Translations under genes and position numbers: made by a program
Shown here: one piece after another, positions 1-6,626 of the stretch
How the letters are laid out: the number at the start of each line of letters is the position of its first letter
Position numbering within the stretch: position 1 is the first letter of the stretch
Source of the DNA: a virus
Reading direction: 5' to 3' (one strand)
Virus record (IMG/VR): IMGVR_UViG_3300025872_000367
Location: 1 to 21,386 of that record
DNA: 21,386 bases
The notes under the pieces: model-generated
Databases searched by the model: none
What the model was told of the DNA's origin: nothing
The model's input: the letters and a program-made list of their open reading frames with translations, nothing else

Positions 1-37
1 CGTTAAGGAGTTGGATGCGGTTAGTTTTGTCGGACAT
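1..37 (-). CDS. 5' end of an unidentified phage gene (partial)
   Basis: Only the first 12 codons are in the window, reading MSDKTNRIQLLN. An AGGAG ribosome binding site lies just upstream of the ATG at 37, with normal spacing. The gene follows the tail assembly chaperone gene on the same strand, so it is probably another late gene (tail, lysis or packaging). Too little is visible to assign a family. Confidence 0.6.
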   Translation of the reverse strand, partial: MSDKTNRIQLLN

Positions 38-74
38 GATGTGGCTCCTAGGTTAGGAGCGCAATATACTCGCG

Positions 75-101
75 GGTGAGAAGCCTGTCAACATTCTCAC
101 C
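75..101. repeat. Intergenic inverted repeat GGTGAGAA / TTCTCACC
   Basis: Perfect 8-bp arms at 75-82 and 94-101 enclose an 11-nt loop. The repeat lies 6 bases beyond the stop of the tail chaperone gene, so it could act as a terminator or transcript-end hairpin, although no T-run follows on either side. The same GGTGAGAAGC arm recurs at 9895 and 10125, so it may belong to a phage-specific repeat family. Confidence 0.6.
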
Positions 102-106
102 AAAGC

Positions 107-550
107 TCACTGCGGCTCATTGGGCCAAGTGATTTCCCACGGAAAGCCGGGCTGAGAGGTGATGTCGCGCAGGGCTTGACGGTAGACTGCCCACGCAAGA
201 TCATCTACAGGTGCGTCTGAAAGCTGGGTCCAATCGCAGGCAGCAAGACGGGCGTTACGATCAGCGCGGACAGCAGCAGCTTGCTGGGCATCGAGGGCAG
301 CGCAGGCTTCAGGAGGCAGGTCGATGGCAACGTAATTGGTATGCCACTTGTCACCGATCTGGATGACGCCTTGCCGCACGACGGTCTGATAGCGGGTAGC
401 TACGGGGTAGGGACCTTCGAAGACGATGTCGCCGCCGAGACCGTTGATAGCGGATTCGGTCAGGGGGACGGGAAGGCTGGTGTTGGGGAACATAGCCCGG
501 AACTCTTGTTCCTGAACGACTGCTCCCGTAGCTTGAATGCGAATTTCCAT
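107..550 (-). CDS. Tail fibre assembly chaperone-like protein
   Basis: This 147-residue protein carries a C-terminal segment (about residues 95-147) typical of phage tail assembly chaperone proteins of the Phage_tail_APC type. Visible hallmarks are a run of R/N/A residues, then DWTQLSDAP, W-x-x-YRQALRDI and a final FPWEITWPNEP. The N-terminal 90 residues look like a small beta-rich domain and are not recognised. The ATG at 550 has an AAGGAG site 5 bases upstream, which overlaps the stop of the GIY-YIG endonuclease gene. Proteins with this ending normally sit downstream of tail fibre genes and help fold or attach the fibre, which fits its place at the end of the tail operon. The precise role is inferred. 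Confidence 0.75.
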   Translation of the reverse strand: MEIRIQATGAVVQEQEFRAMFPNTSLPVPLTESAINGLGGDIVFEGPYPVATRYQTVVRQGVIQIGDKWHTNYVAIDLPPEACAALDAQQAAAVRADRNARLAACDWTQLSDAPVDDLAWAVYRQALRDITSQPGFPWEITWPNEPQ

Positions 551-559
551 GGTTGCTCC

Positions 560-1360
560 TTATGAATATTTGTAGAAGGTTGTGGTTGTTGCTCCACAAA
601 TTTTAATAGCCTGTTGTGCAGTACAGCCGGTATCCTTAACCATCTGTATTGCTGCCAGCGCATTCTGTTTGGCTTCGTGTTTCCAGCTATCAAGACGCAA
701 GTCGTCCATGGACAATCCAAACTCAGGTAGGTATTTGGCAAGGGTTTTGCGTGTCAGTTTAAATGCTTTTATTTCACGCAAGGCATTTTCACCAACAGTT
801 TTGAATGCTTTTACAAATTCAGCCACTCGCTGACGAGTAGATTCCTGTTGGGCGCTTTTAGGCATTTTTAGGCCGCGCAACCGCTCCCATTCTGGAGTGT
901 ACCTAATCAACGTGTTGGTGCCAACACCGTATTTTTTAGATAGAGTTCGAAGGGGTAAGCCGCCATACCGCTCATCAAGAATAGTAAAAATGTATTTTCT
1001 TGTGCCGTTTTTGATAGCCTCTGAAATTTTGGCCGCGCTTTCAGGACTATGAGGCTTGTAAATTTTTGGACCACCAAGTGTCTCAAAGTGACAATTATAG
1101 AGATACGCCTTATCTGTTTCAAAGGCAGCAAACCACTCGGCTTCCTTTGCTTCAATGTAAATGGACTCGGCAGAATCAACAACACGAAACTCAAATGCTT
1201 CTTCACCATGCTTATTGAATGAAGCTTGAAGCCTAGGATTTCCGTGTATACCTCTACGCAACTCAGAAAAATGCCCGCGCCTTCGCATGCTAGGATTGTT
1301 CGTCCTGCCTATATAGAATTTTCCAGAAATTTTATTTTCGATAACGTAGATGAATTCCAT
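560..1360 (-). CDS. GIY-YIG homing endonuclease with NUMOD3-like and helix-turn-helix segments
   Basis: This 266-residue protein begins with a GIY-YIG nuclease domain (about 1-85). The first motif is degenerate (FIYVI, without the Gly), while Y16-I17-G18 is intact. Arginines 26-28 with H30 match the catalytic Arg region, and E73 is the likely metal-binding Glu. A NUMOD3-like DNA-binding segment follows (HSPESAAKISEAIKN, about 104-118), then two or three helix-turn-helix-like stretches ending at the C terminus. It is probably a free-standing site-specific DNA endonuclease that spreads itself between phages. The start overlaps the tail gene stop by one base (TAATG). The stop TAA merges into the AAGGAG site of the next gene, so the insertion keeps the operon readable. 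The DNA is visibly more AT-rich than the surrounding fibre genes, suggesting recent acquisition. Confidence 0.9.
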   Translation of the reverse strand: MEFIYVIENKISGKFYIGRTNNPSMRRRGHFSELRRGIHGNPRLQASFNKHGEEAFEFRVVDSAESIYIEAKEAEWFAAFETDKAYLYNCHFETLGGPKIYKPHSPESAAKISEAIKNGTRKYIFTILDERYGGLPLRTLSKKYGVGTNTLIRYTPEWERLRGLKMPKSAQQESTRQRVAEFVKAFKTVGENALREIKAFKLTRKTLAKYLPEFGLSMDDLRLDSWKHEAKQNALAAIQMVKDTGCTAQQAIKICGATTTTFYKYS

Positions 1361-3384
1361 TACGCAATTGCCAATCCGATATAGGAAGCACTGTTTACGT
1401 TCAAATTGAGAGTGGCATCTTGGTTTACAATAAAGCCGCTGGAATCGGTATCCACAGCATCAATCGTTGTGACTTCTGCCGCAGTACTATTCAAATAAAG
1501 CGCCGGATCATTACCTGCAACTATGCCTCGGGCGCTATCGAAAACGGTCCAGTTCCCTGTGGAGTCTGTTCTTTTAATAAGGACAAAGCGCGCTCCGCCC
1601 GTGAAGCCACAATTGATTGTTTGGCTTGAACCGTTGCCTGTATAACTGAAGACCTTGGATACGCCTGCGACTGTGGCGAAGAGATAGGCAACGTAATTAT
1701 AAACGCCGTTTACCCGCCTGTTACTTGTATTTAACGTGTAGGTTGTGCTTGTTAAATTTCTTATATCAGTTGATGGAGCAGTTGAAGAGTTAGCAAAGGC
1801 AGTGGTGTTATTAAGATAGCCCCCAACAATAGATGACCCGCTATTGTAATGAACAACCCAATCTTCGCCTGTAAAATTTCTTACTTTAGTAATTACTAAT
1901 TGTGGCGAGGTGCCAAGGTTATGATTAACAGTAACACCAGATACACCCGTCCCCGTATAGCACACCACATCAAAGAAGCCGGGGGCGCGGCCAAGCGAAT
2001 AGGAAATAGCACTTCCTGTTGCTATCGCAGCAGCCTGAAGGTTAGTAGAAGAAGCGGCGGCACCCCCACGAACCCCGCCCGTCTTTACGGACTCTGCATC
2101 AGTAAGATTGGTTGATAAAGAAGCAGCCACAGCAAAGGTGGGGCTGAACCCTGTAAGCCTTGGCGTCAAAGTCCAATTGTCCGCAGCAGCACGAGATTTT
2201 GTGAAAACCGCGTCCAACCCATTAACGGAGTTGCCCAACCTTCCGTTGGTTGAAATTTCAGTCCAAAGACTACCGCCGACAATAGAGTCAAACCTAAGAA
2301 CACTAGTCCCCAGCGTCGGCGTCTTCATCGGGCCACGGCGGATGGCGATGTAGATGTATGAATCTCCACCCCCTAAATTTATTATAGATACGCCTGTAGC
2401 TGTCGGCGCCCCATAATCTGCCGTAGTGATTTCTGCGACGTTAGTATTTGCATAAAGTACTCTATCGCGCCCAGCCGCAGAAGATGGTTCATTTACCCAT
2501 CCTCGCATATTATCAATTAAAATCCAATTTCCAACATCGCCTGTTTCTTTCACTAAAAACCATTGCGGCTCCCACCCCAGCGTTACAGTCGCGTTACCTG
2601 AGCCATCAGCCGTAAACGACCCACAGCTAATCACATTGTCCGAGCCGGTAGCGCCAAAGCCGCCTGCATCATGGGCAAAGAGATAGGCGACGTAGGTTGT
2701 TCCATTACGGTTGACAGTATTGTTTGCCCCAATACTAAAAACACTGGATGTCGGAGTAGTGCTGTTAAACGCAGTCGAAGCCGCCGACGCATCCGTAGTA
2801 TTCAAAAATAATGCAGACGCATTACCAACACTTCGGTGGTAAACAGTCCAATTTCCTGCTTCGTTACGAGCTTTAACAAAAATAGCACCGGGTACAGACC
2901 CCAAAGAATGCGAAATCGTTCTTGCTGATCCAGTACCCGTATAAGTGACAATATCAAAAAACTTTGGTTGCTTACGGAATGTCCAAGACGCGTAAGTAAC
3001 GGCGTTATAGTTTGTGCCTTGTGTTGCTGTTGTTGTTCCACCTTGCTTAACTGTAAAACCAGTAGTGCTAAAGGCCGACAAATAATCATAATCTAAGCCA
3101 GAGGTCTGCAAACTTTCACCGTCTTGAAGATCACTAGACAGCGCATTGTTGCTTTGGGGAGCGGTTCCAGCCCCTCTAACAGTATCGGTTAACATATTAT
3201 TGGCGGCTGCACTACGCCCTTTAATCCAAACCATCCCCCCTTTTGTGGAAAGATCAACATTGTTGGTGATGGTCTGGGTTCCGCCGGAAGTCGAGTTACC
3301 CGTATAAAGATACGTCGAGAACACATCTTCGATGTAGACGGGGGCGGTGGAAGAGGAACCAAGGAGGGATTCAGCGAGCAACAT
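1360..3384 (-). CDS. Large repeat-containing phage tail/receptor-binding-like protein
   Basis: This is a 674-residue Ser/Thr/Asn/Gly-rich protein. I start it at 3384 because that ATG overlaps the upstream stop as TAATG and has an AGGA site; an open frame extends 12 codons further but runs into the preceding gene. Repeated modules are visible: YTGN near 27, G-MVWIKGR near 53, WTFRKQPKFFDIVTYTGTG near 134, NWTVYHRS near 178, YIYIAIRRGPM near the middle, FFDVVCYTGTG, and a last YTGNGSSQTIN...NWTVFDSARG module from about 580. Such YTG/W-x-V/AIRRGPM repeats recur in tail-associated proteins of environmental phages, probably as beta-sandwich receptor-binding domains. It follows two fibre genes in the same operon. 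Binding to the host surface is inferred from this context. Confidence 0.7.
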   Translation of the reverse strand: MLLAESLLGSSSTAPVYIEDVFSTYLYTGNSTSGGTQTITNNVDLSTKGGMVWIKGRSAAANNMLTDTVRGAGTAPQSNNALSSDLQDGESLQTSGLDYDYLSAFSTTGFTVKQGGTTTATQGTNYNAVTYASWTFRKQPKFFDIVTYTGTGSARTISHSLGSVPGAIFVKARNEAGNWTVYHRSVGNASALFLNTTDASAASTAFNSTTPTSSVFSIGANNTVNRNGTTYVAYLFAHDAGGFGATGSDNVISCGSFTADGSGNATVTLGWEPQWFLVKETGDVGNWILIDNMRGWVNEPSSAAGRDRVLYANTNVAEITTADYGAPTATGVSIINLGGGDSYIYIAIRRGPMKTPTLGTSVLRFDSIVGGSLWTEISTNGRLGNSVNGLDAVFTKSRAAADNWTLTPRLTGFSPTFAVAASLSTNLTDAESVKTGGVRGGAAASSTNLQAAAIATGSAISYSLGRAPGFFDVVCYTGTGVSGVTVNHNLGTSPQLVITKVRNFTGEDWVVHYNSGSSIVGGYLNNTTAFANSSTAPSTDIRNLTSTTYTLNTSNRRVNGVYNYVAYLFATVAGVSKVFSYTGNGSSQTINCGFTGGARFVLIKRTDSTGNWTVFDSARGIVAGNDPALYLNSTAAEVTTIDAVDTDSSGFIVNQDATLNLNVNSASYIGLAIA

Positions 3385-3857
3385 TATTTGGAGTCCTGCA
3401 TGGATTGGACACCGCGCCAAATAACGCCGCCATCATCGGTGATGAACGTGAAGACATCGGTGCCGCTGGTTGTAATAGTCGGGACAGTACCGTTAGGCCA
3501 CTTGACAGCAGTAGGCCATGTATTGGTATAGCCGCCCCCATTCGTGAGTTCTAAGATGAAGCCTGCTGCTACGGTGCTGGTAGGAGGATTGGCAAAGACC
3601 CACGAGACGCTGCCGCTGACTTGGGCTGAGAAGAAATTAGAGTTGGCGAGGTCGAGGGTCGTGGTAGCAGATACGTTGGCGAGGGAAGTCTTAGCGAGGG
3701 TGTAGCCCGAAATGGAGTCGAGGATGTAAGTGCGGACCTGAGAAGCAGTCGCCTGACGGGAGCCAAAGCCAGATGCCGAGACCTTAGAGGTTTCGAAGCG
3801 GTCAGTAGCCGATACGGCTGTTGCGGAGGTAAGGCCGCTGATTTTGTAGGTTGCCAT
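3384..3857 (-). CDS. Short tail protein paralogous to the C-terminal domain of the coiled-coil fibre
   Basis: This is a 157-residue protein. The N terminus (MATYKISGLTSATAVSATDRF) resembles the start of the neighbouring 642-residue fibre, a kind of segment often used to attach to the virion. The remaining part (about 50-157) is clearly homologous to the last 110 residues of that fibre. Both share the N-VSAT-TLD pattern, FVFANPP-like and FILEL-NGG motifs, TW-P-A-KWP-GT, and the ending FITDDGG-IWRGVQSM-DSK. The ATG has an AAGGAA site 6 bases upstream, 10 bases after the fibre stop, and the gene is coupled by TAATG to the next one. It looks like an attachment segment fused directly to the tip domain without a stalk. 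Its function as a tail tip or fibre accessory is inferred. Confidence 0.7.
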   Translation of the reverse strand: MATYKISGLTSATAVSATDRFETSKVSASGFGSRQATASQVRTYILDSISGYTLAKTSLANVSATTTLDLANSNFFSAQVSGSVSWVFANPPTSTVAAGFILELTNGGGYTNTWPTAVKWPNGTVPTITTSGTDVFTFITDDGGVIWRGVQSMQDSK

Positions 3858-3866
3858 GTCAGTTCC

Positions 3867-5795
3867 TTACTTGCTGTCTTTCATGGACTGCACACCTCGC
3901 CAAATGGTGCCCCCGTCGTCCGTAATAAAGACAAATACGTCTGTGCCAGAAGATGTGAGGGTGGGTGCTGTGCCGCTGGGCCACTTGGTTGCGGAGGGCC
4001 ATGTCACAGTTGCCGCGCCACCGTTGGCGAGTTCCAAGATGAAGCCGCCTGCTGCACCACCATTAGCCGCCGATACGGGAGGATTGGCAAACACGAAGGT
4101 AGTGCTACCCGCCGCAGTCACCATGAAGTAATTGCCGTCCAGCATGTCTAGGGTAGCAGTCGCTGATACGTTGCCCCTGATGACCGCCGTGATAGCATAG
4201 TCCTTGAACTTGGGGCGCGTCACGAGGTTATCGGCCATGATCAGTTCGCCGGACATAGTGTCGCCAGCCTTCAGGACCCGCTGACCAATCGACACAAAAG
4301 CCGCCGACACCGCTGCCGACACCGTATTGACTTGGACTTGTAGGGCGCTTACAGAAGCCGATACGGCTGCAATGGCTACAGCGTTTACAGAGGTGCGGGC
4401 CGATACTGCGTTGATTTGGATTTGGAGGGCGCTAACCGAAGCAGAAACTGCGGCCACCTGAATGTTAAGGGCCGACACGGAAGCCTGGGTGTCGAGAAGG
4501 GCAGTGGAGTTGGTCCAAACGCTGGCGCTTGTATTCCAGGCAAGGACTTCGCCGTTGGCGATGGAGGCTTCAGCAGAGGTCTTGACGTTGTGGAGTTCAC
4601 CCAGTTCGTAGCCGTTCTGCACTTTGACGTAGATTTCGCCTGCACCACCGGAGCCGCCATTGACGATGTAGCCCATTTGGACTAGATGCTGAGGTGCTAC
4701 AGGTTTGGTGGGCGTCAATTCGCCAGCCGAGACCGGAGACAAATATACAATGTCACCATCAGAGTAGCCGAGCGTATTGACGTTTCGGACGAGGCCATCG
4801 GTTGCGACGTAGCCAGATTTGTTGACAGAAACCGTCTCCAGCATGATGCCGAAGATGGTCATGCTGTCTGCATCGCTGTCAGCCTGGGCGAGGGCACCTG
4901 TAAGGCGTTGGCCTTGGGCACCAGTTACCTTTACGGCCTTATCCTTGGGAAGCGTGACGCCACTGTTGTTGTAGACTTGGGCGACGGTACGCTGACCTAT
5001 CAGCAAATTCACAGTGCCCGTCAGGCCGAGGTCGAGGGTACCTGATTCGATGTCCCAAGTCAGGCGCCCAGCAGAAGGTGCATAGCTTGTAGTAGTATTG
5101 AAGTCGATGTACTGGACGTTGGTAAGGTGATCGTTATTGCGGAACACCTTCAAGGAGACAACCGCATTGACCGACGTGATAGCGGCAGTATTGTTGACGC
5201 CTGTAGTGGACGCTGAACTGACGCGGATTTCTAGGGCTGATACCGTATTGTTGATGGAGGTGATAGCGGCAGCATTAACGGATGTAAGGGCCGACACCGC
5301 ATTTAGTTGGACTTGGAGCGCCGACACTGAAGCCGATACGCCAGCTACTCGAATAGTAAGCGCCGAGACGGTGCCTTCAAGGCTAGCAACAGCAGTGACG
5401 AGGGCCGCGATAGCAGATACGTTACCAATATTAGAGACTGCAATCTCTAGTGTGGCTACGCGTACATCAAGGGCAGATACGACATTATTGATGGAAGTAA
5501 TGGCTGCTGAGTTGACAGAAGTAACGGCGCTGACAGAAGCGACCCGGACGTCTAGGGCAGATACATCGGCCTGCACAGAAGTAATCGCTACGGTGTTAGC
5601 GGAGGCGATTGCAGAGACTTGGGCAATTTGGGTGCCGAGGGCCGAGACGACCGGGCTAATAGAGACGACCGCAAAAGCAGCAAGAACCGAAACGGTAGTC
5701 TGGAGAGTGCCCCCGTTCTGGACAATAGGTACCAGTTCCGCACCCGTTAGGGGACCGGCTGTCGTTAGCTGCGAAATCTTCTGCGGGGACGACAT
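3867..5795 (-). CDS. Tail fibre with two VSAL coiled-coil stalk blocks
   Basis: The 642-residue protein has clear architecture: an attachment-like N terminus (1-40); a first stalk (about 48-213) of repeated VSAL-x-x-x-V and SVNSAAITSINN units; a globular domain (about 216-402) with VYNNSGVTLPKDKAV, GYVATDG, GDIVYLSP and GYELGELHNV, a layout common in phage tail proteins; a second VSAL stalk (about 437-505); an LKAGDTMSGELIM segment; and a C-terminal domain (533-642) shared with the next gene. The spaced hydrophobic pattern suggests a trimeric coiled coil. The ATG at 5795 follows an AGAGAGG site at 10 bases, and a possible promoter lies at 5835-5827. It is probably a receptor-binding side or central fibre; the receptor cannot be read from sequence. 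Confidence 0.8.
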   Translation of the reverse strand: MSSPQKISQLTTAGPLTGAELVPIVQNGGTLQTTVSVLAAFAVVSISPVVSALGTQIAQVSAIASANTVAITSVQADVSALDVRVASVSAVTSVNSAAITSINNVVSALDVRVATLEIAVSNIGNVSAIAALVTAVASLEGTVSALTIRVAGVSASVSALQVQLNAVSALTSVNAAAITSINNTVSALEIRVSSASTTGVNNTAAITSVNAVVSLKVFRNNDHLTNVQYIDFNTTTSYAPSAGRLTWDIESGTLDLGLTGTVNLLIGQRTVAQVYNNSGVTLPKDKAVKVTGAQGQRLTGALAQADSDADSMTIFGIMLETVSVNKSGYVATDGLVRNVNTLGYSDGDIVYLSPVSAGELTPTKPVAPQHLVQMGYIVNGGSGGAGEIYVKVQNGYELGELHNVKTSAEASIANGEVLAWNTSASVWTNSTALLDTQASVSALNIQVAAVSASVSALQIQINAVSARTSVNAVAIAAVSASVSALQVQVNTVSAAVSAAFVSIGQRVLKAGDTMSGELIMADNLVTRPKFKDYAITAVIRGNVSATATLDMLDGNYFMVTAAGSTTFVFANPPVSAANGGAAGGFILELANGGAATVTWPSATKWPSGTAPTLTSSGTDVFVFITDDGGTIWRGVQSMKDSK

Positions 5796-5826
5796 TCGTT
5801 ACTGGCCTCTCTGCTTTTAGCGTACA

Positions 5827-5835
5827 AGTATAACA
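5827..5835 (-). promoter_or_regulatory. Candidate extended -10 promoter for the tail block
   Basis: On the minus strand the bases read TGTTATACT, an extended -10 (TGn plus TATACT, one mismatch to TATAAT), 32 bases before the fibre ATG. No good -35 lies 17 bases upstream. A very similar box, TGATATACT, precedes the ribonucleotide reductase gene. Confidence 0.35.
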
Positions 5836-5868
5836 TAACTCATGAAATTATTCCACCAAGCCAAAAAG

Positions 5869-6141
5869 CTAGTCCACTTCAGGCGCATCGTCGTCATCAT
5901 CGTCGCCGCCTGAGAACACCATGTCGAAAAGCGTATCGACCATTCCCTTGACAAGGCATGTCGAGAACGGGATGCTGGTGGCTTTGACGGTTCCGGCTTC
6001 TTCCCATGCAATAAGGACCGCGTTGGGAGACCGAGCCATGACCTGCGATATGACGGACGCGACCTTCCGGTCCAAGTTGGCCATGTCATTGAAGTCTTCT
6101 ATAGCCTTCTCTAGGTCGGGGTTCTGCTTGGCTGGCGACAT
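5869..6141 (-). CDS. Small phage protein with an acidic Asp-rich tail, unknown function
   Basis: This is a 90-residue protein. I start it at the ATG at 6141 (MSPAKQNPDLEK), one base after the upstream stop (TGA-T-ATG); a start at 6168 would overlap the previous gene. The N-terminal half is helical and polar. A middle stretch, NAVLIAWEEAGTVKATSIPF, looks like a compact alpha/beta fold. The end carries six consecutive Asp residues. No family is recognised. It sits directly before the tail fibre block and after another acidic small protein, so the pair may be structural or assembly accessories. That is inference from position only. Confidence 0.65.
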   Translation of the reverse strand: MSPAKQNPDLEKAIEDFNDMANLDRKVASVISQVMARSPNAVLIAWEEAGTVKATSIPFSTCLVKGMVDTLFDMVFSGGDDDDDDAPEVD

Positions 6142-6142
6142 A

Positions 6143-6343
6143 TCAGGGACGCTGGATGCCAAAGGCATCGTCTATGTCGGCATCGTCCGTAAGCTCTTGG
6201 ATTTCCTCAATAAGCTCGGCAACTACCAGCTTGGCCTCGGATTCGTCGTCGATCTCGAACTCTTCTAGGAATTCGGGTTCATCATCGACCGAATTGACCC
6301 GGAAGGCCCAGACGCCATCTGCATATGTTACGGTGAATTGCAT
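6143..6343 (-). CDS. Small highly acidic protein, unknown function
   Basis: This is a 66-residue protein starting MQFTVTYADGVWAFRVNSVD. About one third of residues are Asp or Glu, concentrated in residues 20-60. The ATG at 6343 is preceded by GGGG at 7 bases; an in-frame ATG 11 codons earlier lies inside the terminator hairpin and is less likely. The first 20 residues look like a beta-hairpin and the rest like an acidic helix. Acidic phage proteins sometimes mimic DNA or bind basic host proteins, but nothing here proves that. It is first in the segment after the 6363-6393 hairpin. Confidence 0.65.
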   Translation of the reverse strand: MQFTVTYADGVWAFRVNSVDDEPEFLEEFEIDDESEAKLVVAELIEEIQELTDDADIDDAFGIQRP

Positions 6344-6362
6344 GCGTATACCCCAAATAGTA

Positions 6363-6393
6363 GAAGCCGCTAGCATATTACACTAACGGCTTC
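6363..6393 (-). terminator. Hairpin terminator after the DUF1289/reductase segment
   Basis: The arms GAAGCCGCTAG (6363-6373) and CTAACGGCTTC (6383-6393) enclose a 9-nt loop. In minus-strand RNA the one mismatch becomes a G-U pair, giving an 11-bp stem. It begins 15 bases after the DUF1289 stop. The sequence after it on the minus strand (TACTATTTG) is only moderately U-rich, so termination may be partial. Confidence 0.5.
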
Positions 6394-6407
6394 CACAAGT
6401 CAAGTAC

Positions 6408-6626
6408 CTAGGCTCTTAGAGGTAGTAGCCGGAGGACACCCTCTTTCTCTTCATCAGTATATCGGCTCCAGTTTTCAATTTCCGTAAGATTACGGAGGCA
6501 ACAACCGCAACGGCGATCATGGGGACCCCCAACAATATAGCACTTTCCACGACAAGGACTCCTTATGTTAGCGGATTGGGCAGGCACCTGTAGCACATTC
6601 CATGCCAGTGTCGATTTCGAAGTCAT
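6408..6626 (-). CDS. DUF1289-like small cysteine protein
   Basis: This is a 72-residue protein with the DUF1289 pattern: SPC25-x3-C29 followed by C40-x-x-C43-x-R45 and N-LTEIENWSRYTDEEK. The usual C-x-G-C has Cys in place of Gly, giving an extra C42. The family is small, common in proteobacterial chromosomes, and suspected to bind metal or an Fe-S cluster; its role is not established. The ATG at 6626 has an AAGGGAA site and overlaps the end of the reductase gene by 59 bases. No better in-frame start exists before the SPC motif, apart from two GTG codons. Linkage to a reductase that needs thiol re-reduction is suggestive only. Confidence 0.7.
   Translation of the reverse strand: MTSKSTLAWNVLQVPAQSANIRSPCRGKCYIVGGPHDRRCGCCLRNLTEIENWSRYTDEEKEGVLRLLPLRA

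Noticed and set aside
4300-5640. Regularly spaced repeats suggesting an array
   Set aside because: The repeats are in frame within the fibre gene and encode VSAL coiled-coil units; spacing and sequence are irregular, unlike a CRISPR array.
5137-5820. 227-codon Thr-rich plus-strand frame
   Set aside because: It is the reverse shadow of the repetitive fibre stalk and has no plausible start context or family.
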